Assembly (NCBI GenBank): GCA_947039515.1
Contig: CAMQYY010000004.1
Location: forward strand, 1-64,000
DNA: 64,000 bases
Direction of reading: 5' to 3'
Source of the DNA: an uncultured Ureaplasma sp.
GTDB taxonomy: Bacteria; Bacillota_I; Bacilli_A; Mycoplasmatales; Mycoplasmoidaceae
The position numbers were made by a program, and so were the translations under genes. Under the pieces are notes generated by a model. It saw nothing but the letters and a program-made list of their open reading frames with translations. It was not told the DNA's origin and searched no databases. Positions 8,966 to 19,589 of the stretch are shown here, piece after piece (the first letter of the stretch is position 1; the number at the start of each line of letters is the position of its first letter).

Positions 8966-9802
8966 TTAAAATAGATTTTTTTTCTCTGCTTTATTAAATG
9001 TTTTTAATTGTTTTTTAGCATTTTTTGATGCTTTTCTAGAATTCTTAACTAATTTTAACTCAATTATTAAATCACCAATTTTTAAAGGTGTACTATTACC
9101 TCTACCAGAAATTTTAACAATTTTATCAATTGGATGATTTGCTGGAACTACAATATAAACGAAAGTTTTTTCACTTTCAATTCCATAACCTTTACAATTA
9201 TAACAAATATCATTATCAAGTGCATCAGTACCTAATAAACCTTTTCCTCTACAAACACCACATGTTTTGTATTTATATAAAGGAGAAGCAAGTCTAAAAC
9301 CATTTTCTAATTGTTCTTGTGTTATTTCTAAAATTGCTTTTATATTACATTTTTTATTAAAATCCAATTTTTCTTCTTGAGTTAAAAGACTATTTTTTAC
9401 AGATTCTCAAGTATTTTCAACGATAATACCAACAGAAATAGTCCCACCTAATAATTCATCAACATAAGTATTTAATCTAAAACTAGGATCTTCAACATAG
9501 AATTGAAAAGCTAATAATTTACTAGACTTAGATTCGTTACCATATTCTCAATCATAATAAGCTCTTATTTCACGATCACCCAAAATTTGATAACCATCAT
9601 TTAATAAATAGAATTTTTTAATTAATTCTGGATCACTAGTTTTGTCTGGATGTCATTCTCTAGCTAGCTTTTTATATTGATTTTTAATCTCTACTTCTGA
9701 AGCATCTTTTCCAACTTGAAGAATTTTATATCAGTCATATTCAAAAATATCTTTTAAACCACTAAATTTACTAGTTTCATTAAAATCTTTTTCTTTTTCC
9801 AT
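8966..9802 (-). CDS. DnaJ-like protein with half zinc-finger region
   Basis: This is a second J-protein, mostly hidden in the ORF track by TGA codons. It starts MEKEKDFNETSK after an AAGGA site. The J-domain is at ~residues 23-90 (YKILQVGKDASEVEIKNQYKKLAREWHPDK, with HPD kept). Only two CxxCxGxG motifs are present (CGVCRGKG and CYNCKGYG), enough for one zinc site, followed by a beta domain (VPANHPIDKIVKISGRGNSTPLKIGDL). The 278 aa protein lacks a G/F region. It probably gives the DnaK system a separate client specificity. It is the first gene of the J-like/dnaJ/grpE operon; attachment-organelle J-proteins are known in mycoplasmas, but that role is only a guess here. Confidence 0.85.
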
Positions 9803-9879
9803 AACATTTTCCTTAATTATTACCTTTAGTATAACTATGATAATACCATATTATTATTTTTATTTTTAGTAGAGTATAT

Positions 9880-12204
9880 CTAAATAACAAAATTTATAAC
9901 TTTTTTGTCTTTTATGATAATTTCTTTAACTTTTTTGTCCTTTATAATGGCTTTTACTGTTGTATTTTCAATAGCAAGTTTTTTTAATTCTGCTAATTCA
10001 TAATTGTTTTTAACAATTAAAATCGTTTTAAATTTTCCATTTATTTGAATCGGGATCTTTATTTCATCTGATAAAATAATCATATCATTATCAAAATTTG
10101 GAATTTTTTTTAAACAAATAGAATCAGAATTTTTTAGGATAACCTGATTAATTTCTTCTGCTAAATGAGGAGAAAATAACGAAAATAATATTAAAAAACC
10201 TTCTAATATTTCAAATGAAATTTTTTCAATTTTATAAATATTATTAATAAAAATCATCATTTGCGAAATAGCTAAATTAAATTGCATATTTTCAATATGC
10301 TCACTAAAAGTTTTTATAAATAAATTTCAATCAGAAATTAATTTTAAATCTAAATTCTTATGATCAATAATTTCTTTTTCTATTTCAAAATAATATCGAT
10401 AAACTCTATCAAGTCATTTTCTAGTTCCCGTTAATCCATTATTATTTCAAGGTAAAGATGAAGTAATTGGACCCATGAACATTTCATATAATCTTAAAGC
10501 ATCTGCTCCATGTGTTTCAATAATGTCATTAGGATTAATTATATTACCTTTGGATTTTGACATTTTTTCACCATTTTCACCAATAATCATACCTTGATTA
10601 ATTATTTTTTGAAAAGGTTCTTTTGTAGGAACAACTTTAATATCATATAAAAATCGATGTCAAAATCTTGCATATAATAAATGTAAAACAGCGTGTTCTT
10701 GTCCACCAATATAAATATCTACTGGTAATCATTTCTCAAAAAGTTCAAATGCTTCCTTTGAATCCAAATCAATATATTCACCATTATTTTTTTTTAAAAT
10801 ATAAGCTAAATAATATCAACTACTACCTGCTCATTGTGGCATTGTATTAACTTCTCTAGTTAATTTATTATTATTTTCATCAATAACAAATTTTCAATCA
10901 TCACATTTATCAAGAGGACTTATCCCTAAATTAATTTCCTTAAAGTTATCCACTTCAGGCAAAATTAAAGGTAGTGATTTTTCTAAAATAATTTGATTAT
11001 TTTCATCAAATAAAATTGGGAATGGTTCACCTCAATACCTCTGCCTTGAAAATGTTCAATCTTTTAAATTGTATCGATGCTTTTGACATAGATTATTTTT
11101 ACTAATAATATTTTTAGAATCAATTTGAGGATTTTGATGAGTATCTAACTTATTATGTCTAATGAAATCTGATTGTCAATTCTTTTTATCTGTTAATATA
11201 ACTAAATTAAAATCATCTTCATCATCAAGAATATAGTCAGAAACAAAAATTGGTATTTTTTCATTATTAATTAAATTGGTAATTGAAATTTTAGGATCAA
11301 ACATTTCAAAATTGTTAGTCTTTTTTCTTTCCCTATCAGATTTTTTTTCAGTTTTTTTAATAAAAATATTAAATTTTTCATCATCTAAGAATGGTTTTAA
11401 TAAATCGTTATTAGGACCTATTAATATAGCCTTAATATTATTAATATTTGAAACATCTTTTTCTTCAATAAAGATATTGGTTTTATTATTATTAATTAAA
11501 AATTCTAATTCATAACCATTTTTCTTACCAATTCATTTTCTTTGAATTTCCTTTAATGATTCTGGTCAATCTAATTCATCTAATCCGTCAAGGAGTTTAT
11601 CAGCATATTCAGTTATTTTTAAAACTCATTGTTTCATAGGTTTTTTAATAACTGGAAATCCTCCTCTTTCTGAAACAGGATTATTTTCATTATCAAATAT
11701 AACTTCTTCATTCGAAAGAGTTGTATTTAATTTTTCACATCAATTAACATTAATGTCTCTTATTTCGGCCAAATTATTTTCATATATTTTAGAAAATATT
11801 CATTGAGTTCATTTATAATACTTGGGGTCAGTTGTATCTACTTCTTTATCATAATCATAATCAAAACCTAATTTAATTAATTGATCTCTAAAAATTTCAA
11901 TATTTTGTTTTGTAAAATCTTTTGGGTGATTATTGGTATCAATAGCATATTGTTCAGCAGGTAAACCAAATGCATCTCATCCTATTGGATGAAGTACATT
12001 AAAACCTTTTTGTCTCTTGTATCTACTAATTATGTCTGTAGCAGTATATCCTTTTGGATGACCAACATGTAACCCTTTTCCCGAAGGATAAGGAAACATA
12101 TCTAAGATATAAAATTTTTCTGAGTTATCATCGATAAATCGGTATGTCTTATTTTCCAATCAATATTTTTGTCATTTCTTTTCAAAAAGATTATGATTAT
12201 ACAT
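9880..12204 (-). CDS. leuS: Leucyl-tRNA synthetase with degenerate editing domain
   Basis: LeuRS charges tRNA-Leu. HIGH-type motif [13 protein letters not shown] and class I KMSKS ([10 protein letters not shown]) are intact, as are SRQRYWGEP and the C-terminal anticodon-binding region. It is 774 aa after reading through many TGA Trp codons. The CP1 editing domain is present in length but not in sequence. The position of the threonine-rich TTRPDT motif reads IEEKDV ([15 protein letters not shown]), and the AVPxHDxRD motif reads [12 protein letters not shown]. Post-transfer editing is therefore probably lost. It lies 6 nt downstream of nothing but the lon gene's end-start junction: lon follows on the same strand order upstream-to-downstream as leuS then lon's 3' end, with only 6 nt between the two reading frames. 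Confidence 0.93.
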
Positions 12205-12210
12205 TTTTAA

Positions 12211-14580
12211 TTAGTCCCTAAATAATCTTTGATAAATATCATCATAATTTTTAATTAAATGAACATCAATATCTTTACTTATTTCATGTGGTACTTCATC
12301 AAGAAATCTTTCATCATCAATAGGAATATAAATTTCTCTAATACCTGCTCTATATGCTGATATTATTTTTTCTTTAACTCCACCAATAATACCAACTTTA
12401 CCTCTTAGTGTTATTTCGCCAGTCATTGATAAACTTGTTTTAATAGGTTTATTTTTCAACAATGATAAAATAGCAGTAGTAATAGCAACACCTGCACTAG
12501 GACCATCTTTAGGAATTCCACCAGAAGGTACGTGAACATGAATATCTATTTCTTGGAAATTAATATCTTTTAATCCAAATTTTTCAGCATTAGATTTAAC
12601 AAAACCAACAGCAACACTTACTGATTCACTCATTGTTTTTTCCAAGTTACCAGTAATTATTATTTTGCCTTTACCTTTTGAAAATGAAGCTTCAATTGGT
12701 AAAAGATCACCACCAAAAGATGTATAAGCCATACCATTAACAATACCTGGTAAAGAAACATCATCTTTATTAGTATTGTCATACAGAATTTTGCCTAAGT
12801 AAGTTTGAACAGCTTTTATATCTATTTTCTTTGGTAGAGGTAAACTTTTAAGTTCATCAACAACATATTTTCTTGCAATAGTTGATATTTGACGTTCAAG
12901 TTCTCTAACTCCTGCTTCTCTTGTATAATGATTAATAACATACTCAATAGCTTCATCATCTCAAATTAAATCTTCAGATAATAATGCATCTTCTCTTATT
13001 TTTTTAATTAAATATTTTTTAGCTATTTCTTTTTTCTCAAATGGAGTATATGAATTTAATTCAATAATTTCTAATCTGTCTAATAAAGCATATGGTATTT
13101 GTTTAAAATAGTTAGCTGTCGCAATGAACATAACCTGATTAAGGTTATATTCTTCTTCAATATAATTATCACTAAATTTAGAATTTTGTTCAGAATCAAG
13201 TACTTCAAGCATTGCTGAGCTAGGGTCACCTTTTTGATCATTTGACATTTTATCAATTTCATCTAATAAGAATAATGGATTGATGACACCTGCTGATTTC
13301 ATCCCTTTAATAATTCTTCCAGGCATTGAACCAATATAGGTTTTTCTATGTCCTCTAATTTCACTTTCATCTTTAACACCACCAAGTGAAACTTTAACAA
13401 ATTTCTTATTCAAAGCTTCTGCTATTGAATTTGCTAATGATGTTTTTCCAACTCCAGGAGGACCAACTAAACAAAGAATAGGACCTCTTAAATTTTTATT
13501 TTTTGTTCTAAGAGCTAAATATTCTAAAATTCTTGATTTTACCTTTTCTAAACCAAAATGATTTTCATCTAAAACTCTTGCAACTTCAATTAAATTATCA
13601 TTGTCTTCTTGAACTTGTCATCACGGAATATCTAATAATCAATCAATATAAGTTATTATTATTGTGTTTTCATTAGAACTCATAGATGATTCATATTTTG
13701 CTAATTCTGATAGAATTTTATCTTTAATAATTTGTGGATATGGATTTTCACTAACTCTTCTTTTTATTTTTTCAATTTCATCATCTTTTGAGTTAATTTC
13801 ACCTAAATCTTCTCTAATTACTCTAAGTTTTTCACGAAGATAAAACTCTTTTTGTTGTCTAGCTAAATTTTTATTAATCTTTTCATTAATTTCTGCATCG
13901 ACCTCTGAAGATATTACACCATTAGGATCTAATAATCTTAAAATTTCATTATAAATAACTTTTAATAAATCAACAGCGCTATTTGTTTCTAATAATTGTT
14001 GTTTAACAATTAAAGGAATAGAACTATCATTATTTTCAATAAAAATAGCTAATCTATTAGCAAGAACAGCAGGATTCATTTTTTGAATAGGATTATTTGC
14101 TAAATCCATAGATTTATATAATTTTCTAAATCTATAATCTATTTTTAATAATTCTTCAAATGCTTCATTTAAATTCATGATAATTTCAATTAATTCGTTA
14201 GCAGTATCAGTTGAATCATCTTCAATAATTTCATAATCACATTCATATCCAAAAAAGTTACTAAAATTTTGATTAAAAATTTTAACTCTATTTTTTCCTA
14301 TTAATTCAAGAGAATATTCTATTTCACCATTCTCTTCTTTTTTAATGCTCTTTTTAATTGAACATAATGTACCTATTGAAAATACTTCAGAAAGTACATC
14401 AGGATCTTCATCATCATCATCAATTTGTGAAACTAAAATTATATTATCATTTTTTATATTTTCGATATTCTGAATTGTTAAAATTGATTGAGGTCTAGCA
14501 AACTCAATTATTTTCTTATCATTTGGAAGAATTACAATACCTCTTGATATTAATAAGTTTGTTTTTTTATCTTTTTTCAT
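12211..14580 (-). CDS. lon: ATP-dependent Lon protease
   Basis: Lon is a cytosolic AAA+ serine protease that degrades misfolded and regulatory proteins. The 789 aa protein is complete once TGA is Trp. The N-terminal substrate domain ([15 protein letters not shown]) is followed by the AAA+ module with Walker A around 13450 and [11 protein letters not shown] as Walker B. The C-terminal protease domain holds the Ser-Lys dyad, with the catalytic serine in [14 protein letters not shown]. An 18-bp palindrome containing TTAGC...GCTAA lies ~30 nt upstream, resembling the heat-shock CIRCE operator. leuS begins 6 nt after the lon stop and may be co-transcribed. Confidence 0.96.
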
Positions 14581-14610
14581 ATGACCTCTTTTATATAAAT
14601 AAAAAGTAAT

Positions 14611-14654
14611 AGTAATATGTTAGCAAAATATATTTTTTTTGCTAACATATTACT
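14611..14654 (-). promoter_or_regulatory. Palindromic CIRCE-like element upstream of lon
   Basis: This is a perfect 18-bp inverted repeat (AGTAATATGTTAGCAAAA / TTTTGCTAACATATTACT) with an 8-nt A/T spacer. The inner part TTAGCAAAA-N8-TTTTGCTAA resembles the HrcA operator CIRCE (TTAGCACTC-N9-GAGTGCTAA) in the TTAGC/GCTAA ends and spacing, but not in the CTC/GAG core. Its place just before the lon ribosome-binding site fits a heat-shock operator. It also lies 9 nt after the tig stop, so it could act as a terminator hairpin instead. Confidence 0.55.
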
Positions 14655-14662
14655 ACATAAAT

Positions 14663-16171
14663 TTACTTTTTATTTTTTTTATTACTAACTTTTTTTTCTT
14701 CAATATTTTTTTTGTCTAAAGAACTCTCAACATTTTCAACTTTTTTAGTTGTCTTTTTAGTTTTTTCTTTTGTTACTTCAACTTTTTCAATTTTTTCAGT
14801 AACTTCTTTTTTAACTTTTTCAGTTTTATTAGATTCTTTTTTAGTAACTTTAGATTTTTTTGACTTGTTATTTTCAAATAGTAAATCCATAATAATTTTT
14901 TCAGTTTCTACTGATTCAATATTATTTCTAATTAACTCAATTTTTTCTTCGTCATTAGCATCAATATACTTAGCATCAATAAGTTCTTTAACTTTTTCAT
15001 CTAATACTTTTTTAGAAACTGATATTTTTTCAAGTTTTTTTATTTCATCTATTAATAAAGAAACCTTAATGATGTCTTCAGCACTTCTAACAAAATTAAC
15101 TTCAAATGATTCTTCTTTTTGATTTGTCAATTCTAAGAATTTTTTAAAAGTTAAATTTTGTTCTTTTAAAGTATTATGAAATTGTTCTTTTATCTTTTTA
15201 ATTTCATCAGATAACATTGGTGTTGGAATTTTAGTAAATTTATTATTTTCAAGTAAAGCTTTAATTAACATTGATTTATTTTTATTTTCAACATCACCAA
15301 ATTTATTTTGTTTAATTATATCTCTAATAAAATCACGTAATTCTTTTACAGTTTCAACTTTAACAAAAGATAATGATTTAACAAATTCATCATTTAATTT
15401 AGGTTTAACTTCTTCTTTTATTTCATGTAATTTCACTTTAAAAGTAACATTTTTACCTGCAAAATCTTTAGCATGATAGTCTTCAGGAAAAGAAAGTTCT
15501 AAATCTTTTTCTTCATCAATTTTCAAACCAATCATTTTATCTTCAAATCCTGGAATAAATTGATTTGAACCTATTAGTAATTCATATTTTTCAGCTTTTC
15601 CACCAGGAAATTCTTTTTCATCAATAAATCCATTGAAATCAAAAATTGCAATATGTCCTTTTTTAAGATCTTTATCTTTTGAATCTTTTTTAACTGATTC
15701 TTTTGAAATGATAAATTCAATTTCATCATCAATATCTTTTTCATCTATATTAATATCTAAAAAATCTAATTCAAGATTTTTATATTTTTTTATTTCCACT
15801 TTTGGATATTCAAAATAAGTAATTTGAAATTCAATACTTGCATCATCAACATTACTGATTTTAATATCAGGAACTGAAAATATTTCAAGTTCTTTTTTAC
15901 TTTTATATTCATTTGAATTTTCAGTAAAATCAATTACTTTTTTTAAAAGAGTATCTGCTGCTGAATTAAAAATACTAGATTGAACTCACGGATTCATATT
16001 CTTTTTAATAAGATCTAAAGGAGCTCTTTCAGATCTACTAAAACCTTTAATTTTAAGAGATTTAGCTCCTTGTTTATAAGATAGAGCTAAAGGTTTTGCT
16101 CATTCTTCTCCATCAACAGTTACAGTAAAAATATTTTCTTCTTTTATTTGTTCATATTTAGTTAATTTCAT
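14663..16171 (-). CDS. tig: Trigger factor with Lys/Glu/Thr-rich C-terminal tail
   Basis: Trigger factor is the ribosome-bound chaperone that meets nascent chains. The gene starts MKLTKYEQIKEENIFTVTVDG after AAGGAAT. The ribosome-binding region has GFSRSERAPLDLI, corresponding to the GFRxGxxP signature. The FKBP-type PPIase domain follows (GHIAIFDFNGFIDEKEFPGGKAEKYELLIGSNQFIPGFEDKMIG), then the helical chaperone body. The total is 502 aa against the usual ~430-450. The excess is a charged tail (KKSKVTKKESNKTEKVKKEVTEKIEKVEVTKEK...) with no counterpart in most trigger factors. It is preceded by two unknown genes on the same strand. Confidence 0.94.
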
Positions 16172-16226
16172 TTTATTCCTTATGTTAAATTAATATTATT
16201 AATAGTATCATTATTTATTTATTTCT

Positions 16227-16406
16227 TTATATAAATACAGATAATAATAAAGTTATAAAAACCACTAAAAGCGAACATAAAACCATTGCTCATAATCTCA
16301 TTTTTAAAGATTTTTCTTTTGATTTTAAAATATTCATCTTTTCTTCATTTTCTAGATTTATCTCTTCACTATTATCAACTGGAAGTATTACATCTGTTTC
16401 AGTCAT
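16227..16406 (-). CDS. Small single-pass membrane protein
   Basis: This 59 aa ORF is missing from the ORF track because of a TGA. An acidic N-terminus (MTETDVILPVDNSEEINLENEEK) and a short basic stretch precede a C-terminal membrane helix (LWAMVLCSLLVVFITLLLSVFI), a tail-anchored layout. Its ATG overlaps the stop of the upstream gene (TAATG), which supports translation. Function is unknown. Confidence 0.6.
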
Positions 16407-17167
16407 TAATTGCTCATTTCTAGTTTCTTTTCAATAATTTTAATAATCATTTCCACTTCTTCATTTTTGTTTGTTTTATCATTATTATCAATATTTAAAT
16501 ATTGATAAATTAATATTTTAATTGCTAGTAAAATATTAGCAAAATCAAAATCAACTTTTTTAGGAAAGAAATAAATAATTAATATATTATACATTGAATA
16601 ACTTAATTCCAAATACGTTGTATTTTTAAAAAATTCTTTTTCAAATAAATTAATTTTCATTCTAAAGTCATCAAAAATATCTTTAATTTCAATTGTATTA
16701 ATTTCAAATATTTGATCTAAATCACAATTATAATATTCAATATCAAAGGCTAATTTTTGGTGAAATACTTTTGATATGATTAAAAATTTTTGAGCATTAG
16801 TAACAAATTTACTCAGCATAATTTTTTTAAAAATTAAAAAATTAAAGTCATCAAATTCACCAATAACATTGTCTAATAAATAAAATAGAGTATTAATATC
16901 AAAAGTTTTTTTTGTTTCACTATAGCAATTAAATCAAAGTTCTTCATTTGTTAGATTAGTATATTTTTTTTCATAAATTTCTTCGTTAATCAAATCAGAA
17001 ATTTCATTTTTAAGATCAGAAAAAAGAAAGAAAAATTCATTAGGAATATATGGTTGTTCTAGTTCTTCATCAACTTTTTTTAAAGCTGATAAATATTTTT
17101 TTTCACTAATTTCTTTTTTAATTTCTTTAATTAGTTTATTGTAAAAAATCTTTTCACTATTTATCAT
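16406..17167 (-). CDS. DUF3196-like helical repeat protein
   Basis: Two ORF-track entries join across a TGA Trp (NEELWFNC) into a 253 aa protein. The N-terminus (YNKLIKEIKKEISEKKYLSALKKVDEELEQPYIPNEFFFLFSDLKNEI) resembles the mycoplasma DUF3196 family, whose members are all-helical and TPR-like. No enzymatic motif is visible. It heads a minus-strand transcript with the small membrane protein and tig, and is divergent from the HAD gene. The family match is from pattern memory and is moderate. Confidence 0.65.
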
Positions 17168-17218
17168 TAATGCTCACTATCAATATTATTATATTACAAT
17201 TTATAAAAGGTTTAGTAT

Positions 17219-18052
17219 ATGAAATATAAATTATTTGCAATTGATTTAGATGGCACATTATTATCAAAAAATAAAAAAATTAAAAAAGAAAATCTAATTG
17301 CACTTAAAAAATATCAAGATTCAGGTGGTGAGCCTGTTATTATCACTGGTAAAGAAGTTAGTTCAGCTAAATACTATATTAATATTATTAATGGATATAC
17401 TGGTCATAAAATTAAGTACTTAGGTGCTTTAAATGGAAATATTATTATTGATTTATTAACTGATGAAATTATTTATTCACAAAAATTAGAAAATGATATT
17501 TGTAAAAAAATATATGATATTGTTGAAAGAAATAAAATTTGCTTTTGACCTTATATTGTAGGTCTTATTGAAAAAAATATTATTCCTATTACTGGTTTTA
17601 AAGTTTATAAAATAATCACAAAATTTAATCTAAAAAATAAAATAATTAAATTAAAAAAATATGAAAATATGACATGCTATAAAATAAATATCATTTCAAC
17701 TTCTTTTTTTCAAAGAAAAATAAAAAATACCTATCAAGAAATTATTGATACATTTACAAAAAATGAAATTGATGTTTCAAAAACATCAACCTTAATGCTT
17801 GAAGTTGTTAAACATGGTTCAAACAAAGGTAATGCACTTGAAATTATTTGTGAAAAATTAAATATTGATTTAAAGGAAACAGCAACAATCGGAGATTCAT
17901 TTAATGATGTTCCTATGTTTATAAAATCTGGAATGGCTATTGGTGCTAAAATTCATAAATCATATCGTGTTAAAGAATATGTTGATGAAATAATGCAAAC
18001 AAAAAAACATGATGGTGTTGCTATGGCAATAAATAATATTTTATTAAAATAA
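17219..18052 (+). CDS. Cof-type HAD-superfamily phosphatase
   Basis: This protein belongs to the Cof/YidA-type HAD hydrolases, which dephosphorylate sugar phosphates, phosphoribosyl or flavin compounds. Motif I is LFAIDLDGTLL (catalytic DxD), motif II is PVIITGKE, and motif IV is TIGDSFNDVPMF; the conserved lysine lies in GSNKGNALEII. A TGA splits it in the ORF track; the joined protein is 277 aa. It is preceded by AAAGG. The precise substrate cannot be told. It is monocistronic and ends in a terminator shared with rny. Confidence 0.9.
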
Positions 18053-18079
18053 AAAAGATCATTTTACGATCTTTTTTTT
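18051..18079. terminator. Bidirectional terminator overlapping two gene ends
   Basis: The hairpin AAAAAAGATC-ATTTTAC-GATCTTTTTTTT covers the stop codon of the HAD gene and the last codons of rny. It can terminate both convergent transcripts. Confidence 0.85.
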
Positions 18080-19512
18080 GAATTATAAATATTTGTTTCA
18101 AAAGATATTTTTGATTCTCTCAAGAAAGTAACTTTTACTTTGAATGTTTTTAATTTTTCACTATTTTCAATTAATCTCTTAATTTTTTGAGAAATTAAAA
18201 ACATATTTTCATCACTACATATATTAGGATTAATGATTATTCTTAAATGTCTACCATGTTTCACTACAAAAGCTTTTTCGATTTCTTCAAATTCTTCACA
18301 AAGTTTTTCAAGTTCTGTTACTCTTTCAATAAATTTAGCATGATTTTCTAACCTAGCACCTGGTCTTGATGCTGAAATCATATCTACTATTTTAGTAATA
18401 TCAGAATAAATATTATTAGTAATAACATCATTGTGATGCGATTCTATTGAATTAATAATATAATCATCAAAATTACATTCTTCAGCGATTCTTATTCCTG
18501 CATTCACATGATTTTCATTAATTTCATAGTCTATACTTTTGCCTATATCATGAAAAAAAGCTGCTTTGGCCGCTTTTTCAGAATCAAGGTTCAATAAAAT
18601 AGCAATATGTGAAGCTAGATTAGCTACCTCAATGCTGTGGTTTAAAATATTTTGTCCAAAACTAGATCTGTACTTTAATTTACCAACATATGGATAAATT
18701 TTTGGATCCATATCTTTAAATTTAAGTTTATTGAGAATAGTTTCTTCACCAAGTGTTGTAATATTATTTTCAAATTCCATCAAAGATTTATTATATAAAA
18801 GTTCAATTTTATCTGGGTCAATATTCTTATGTTTAATCATTTCATTGAAAAGAATTCTAGCTATCTCTCTTCTAACAGAATTTAGAGAAGAAAGCATAAT
18901 ATGTTTTGAATTTTTTTCAATGATTAAATCAACACCAGTCAGAAGTTCAAAACTATTTTTATTTCTTCCTTCTTTACCTATTATTCTCCCTTTGAAATCT
19001 TCATTATCAAAATCAATAATTGTTATTGTTTTTTCAATTACTAAATTTTCTGAGATATTTTCTATTGTTTCAAGTAAAATATTTGCTGCAATTTGATCTT
19101 TTGTTTCAGAAATCATTTTTTTTGCTTGATTAATTTCAAATTCAGTTTCTTTTTTTAAATCTTTTTTTAAGATATTCATTAATTCTTTTTTTAAAAAATC
19201 TTTATCTTCATTCAAAGTTTCTGCTATTTTATTTGAATATGTATTAATTTTAGTTTTTAAAATAAAGTTATTTTCTTCATATTCTTTAATATTTTTTTCT
19301 AATCTTTTTTGTAAAAAAATGTTTGATTTTTCTAATTTATTCAAATTATTTTCATCGATGAAAGATTCATTTTCTGGATTATTTTTTGTATTAATTGTTT
19401 CAGAATTAGCTTCTTTTTTCTTTTTAATAGAAAAAAGATATTTTATAATACCAAATAAGAAAATAATTGATAATAAAATTAAAATTACTATTAAAATTGC
19501 GCCGTTATTCAT
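18064..19512 (-). CDS. rny: Ribonuclease Y
   Basis: RNase Y is the membrane-anchored endonuclease that starts mRNA decay. The N-terminal transmembrane helix (AILIVILILLSIIFLFGIIKYLF) is followed by a coiled coil (to ~residue 140), a KH domain (FKGRIIGKEGRNKNSFELLTGVDLII) and an HD domain (ILNHSIEVANLASHIAILLNLD...AAFFHDIGKSID). The 482 aa protein is close to normal length. A small stem-loop lies ~15 nt upstream of the start; no strong Shine-Dalgarno is visible. Confidence 0.95.
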   Translation of the reverse strand: MNNGAILIVILILLSIIFLFGIIKYLFSIKKKKEANSETINTKNNPENESFIDENNLNKLEKSNIFLQKRLEKNIKEYEENNFILKTKINTYSNKIAETLNEDKDFLKKELMNILKKDLKKETEFEINQAKKMISETKDQIAANILLETIENISENLVIEKTITIIDFDNEDFKGRIIGKEGRNKNSFELLTGVDLIIEKNSKHIMLSSLNSVRREIARILFNEMIKHKNIDPDKIELLYNKSLMEFENNITTLGEETILNKLKFKDMDPKIYPYVGKLKYRSSFGQNILNHSIEVANLASHIAILLNLDSEKAAKAAFFHDIGKSIDYEINENHVNAGIRIAEECNFDDYIINSIESHHNDVITNNIYSDITKIVDMISASRPGARLENHAKFIERVTELEKLCEEFEEIEKAFVVKHGRHLRIIINPNICSDENMFLISQKIKRLIENSEKLKTFKVKVTFLRESKISFETNIYNSKKRS

Positions 19513-19526
19513 ATTTGTTTTTGTAT

Positions 19527-19549
19527 AATAATCCGCTAGTGGATTATTG
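19527..19549. repeat. Short stem-loop upstream of rny
   Basis: AATAATCC-gcta-GTGGATTATT forms a short hairpin between degV and rny. It has a T-rich 3' side only on the plus strand, so it is not an obvious terminator for degV. It could affect rny mRNA 5' stability. Confidence 0.4.
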
Positions 19550-19589
19550 TTTTTCTCATAAATGATTCATTAAGTAGAATCTAAAATGA

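Noticed and set aside
14712-15122. Ser/Phe-rich 136 aa ORF opposite tig
   Set aside because: It is the antisense of the Lys/Glu-rich coding sequence; similar antisense ORFs opposite rny, smc and fakA are also shadows.
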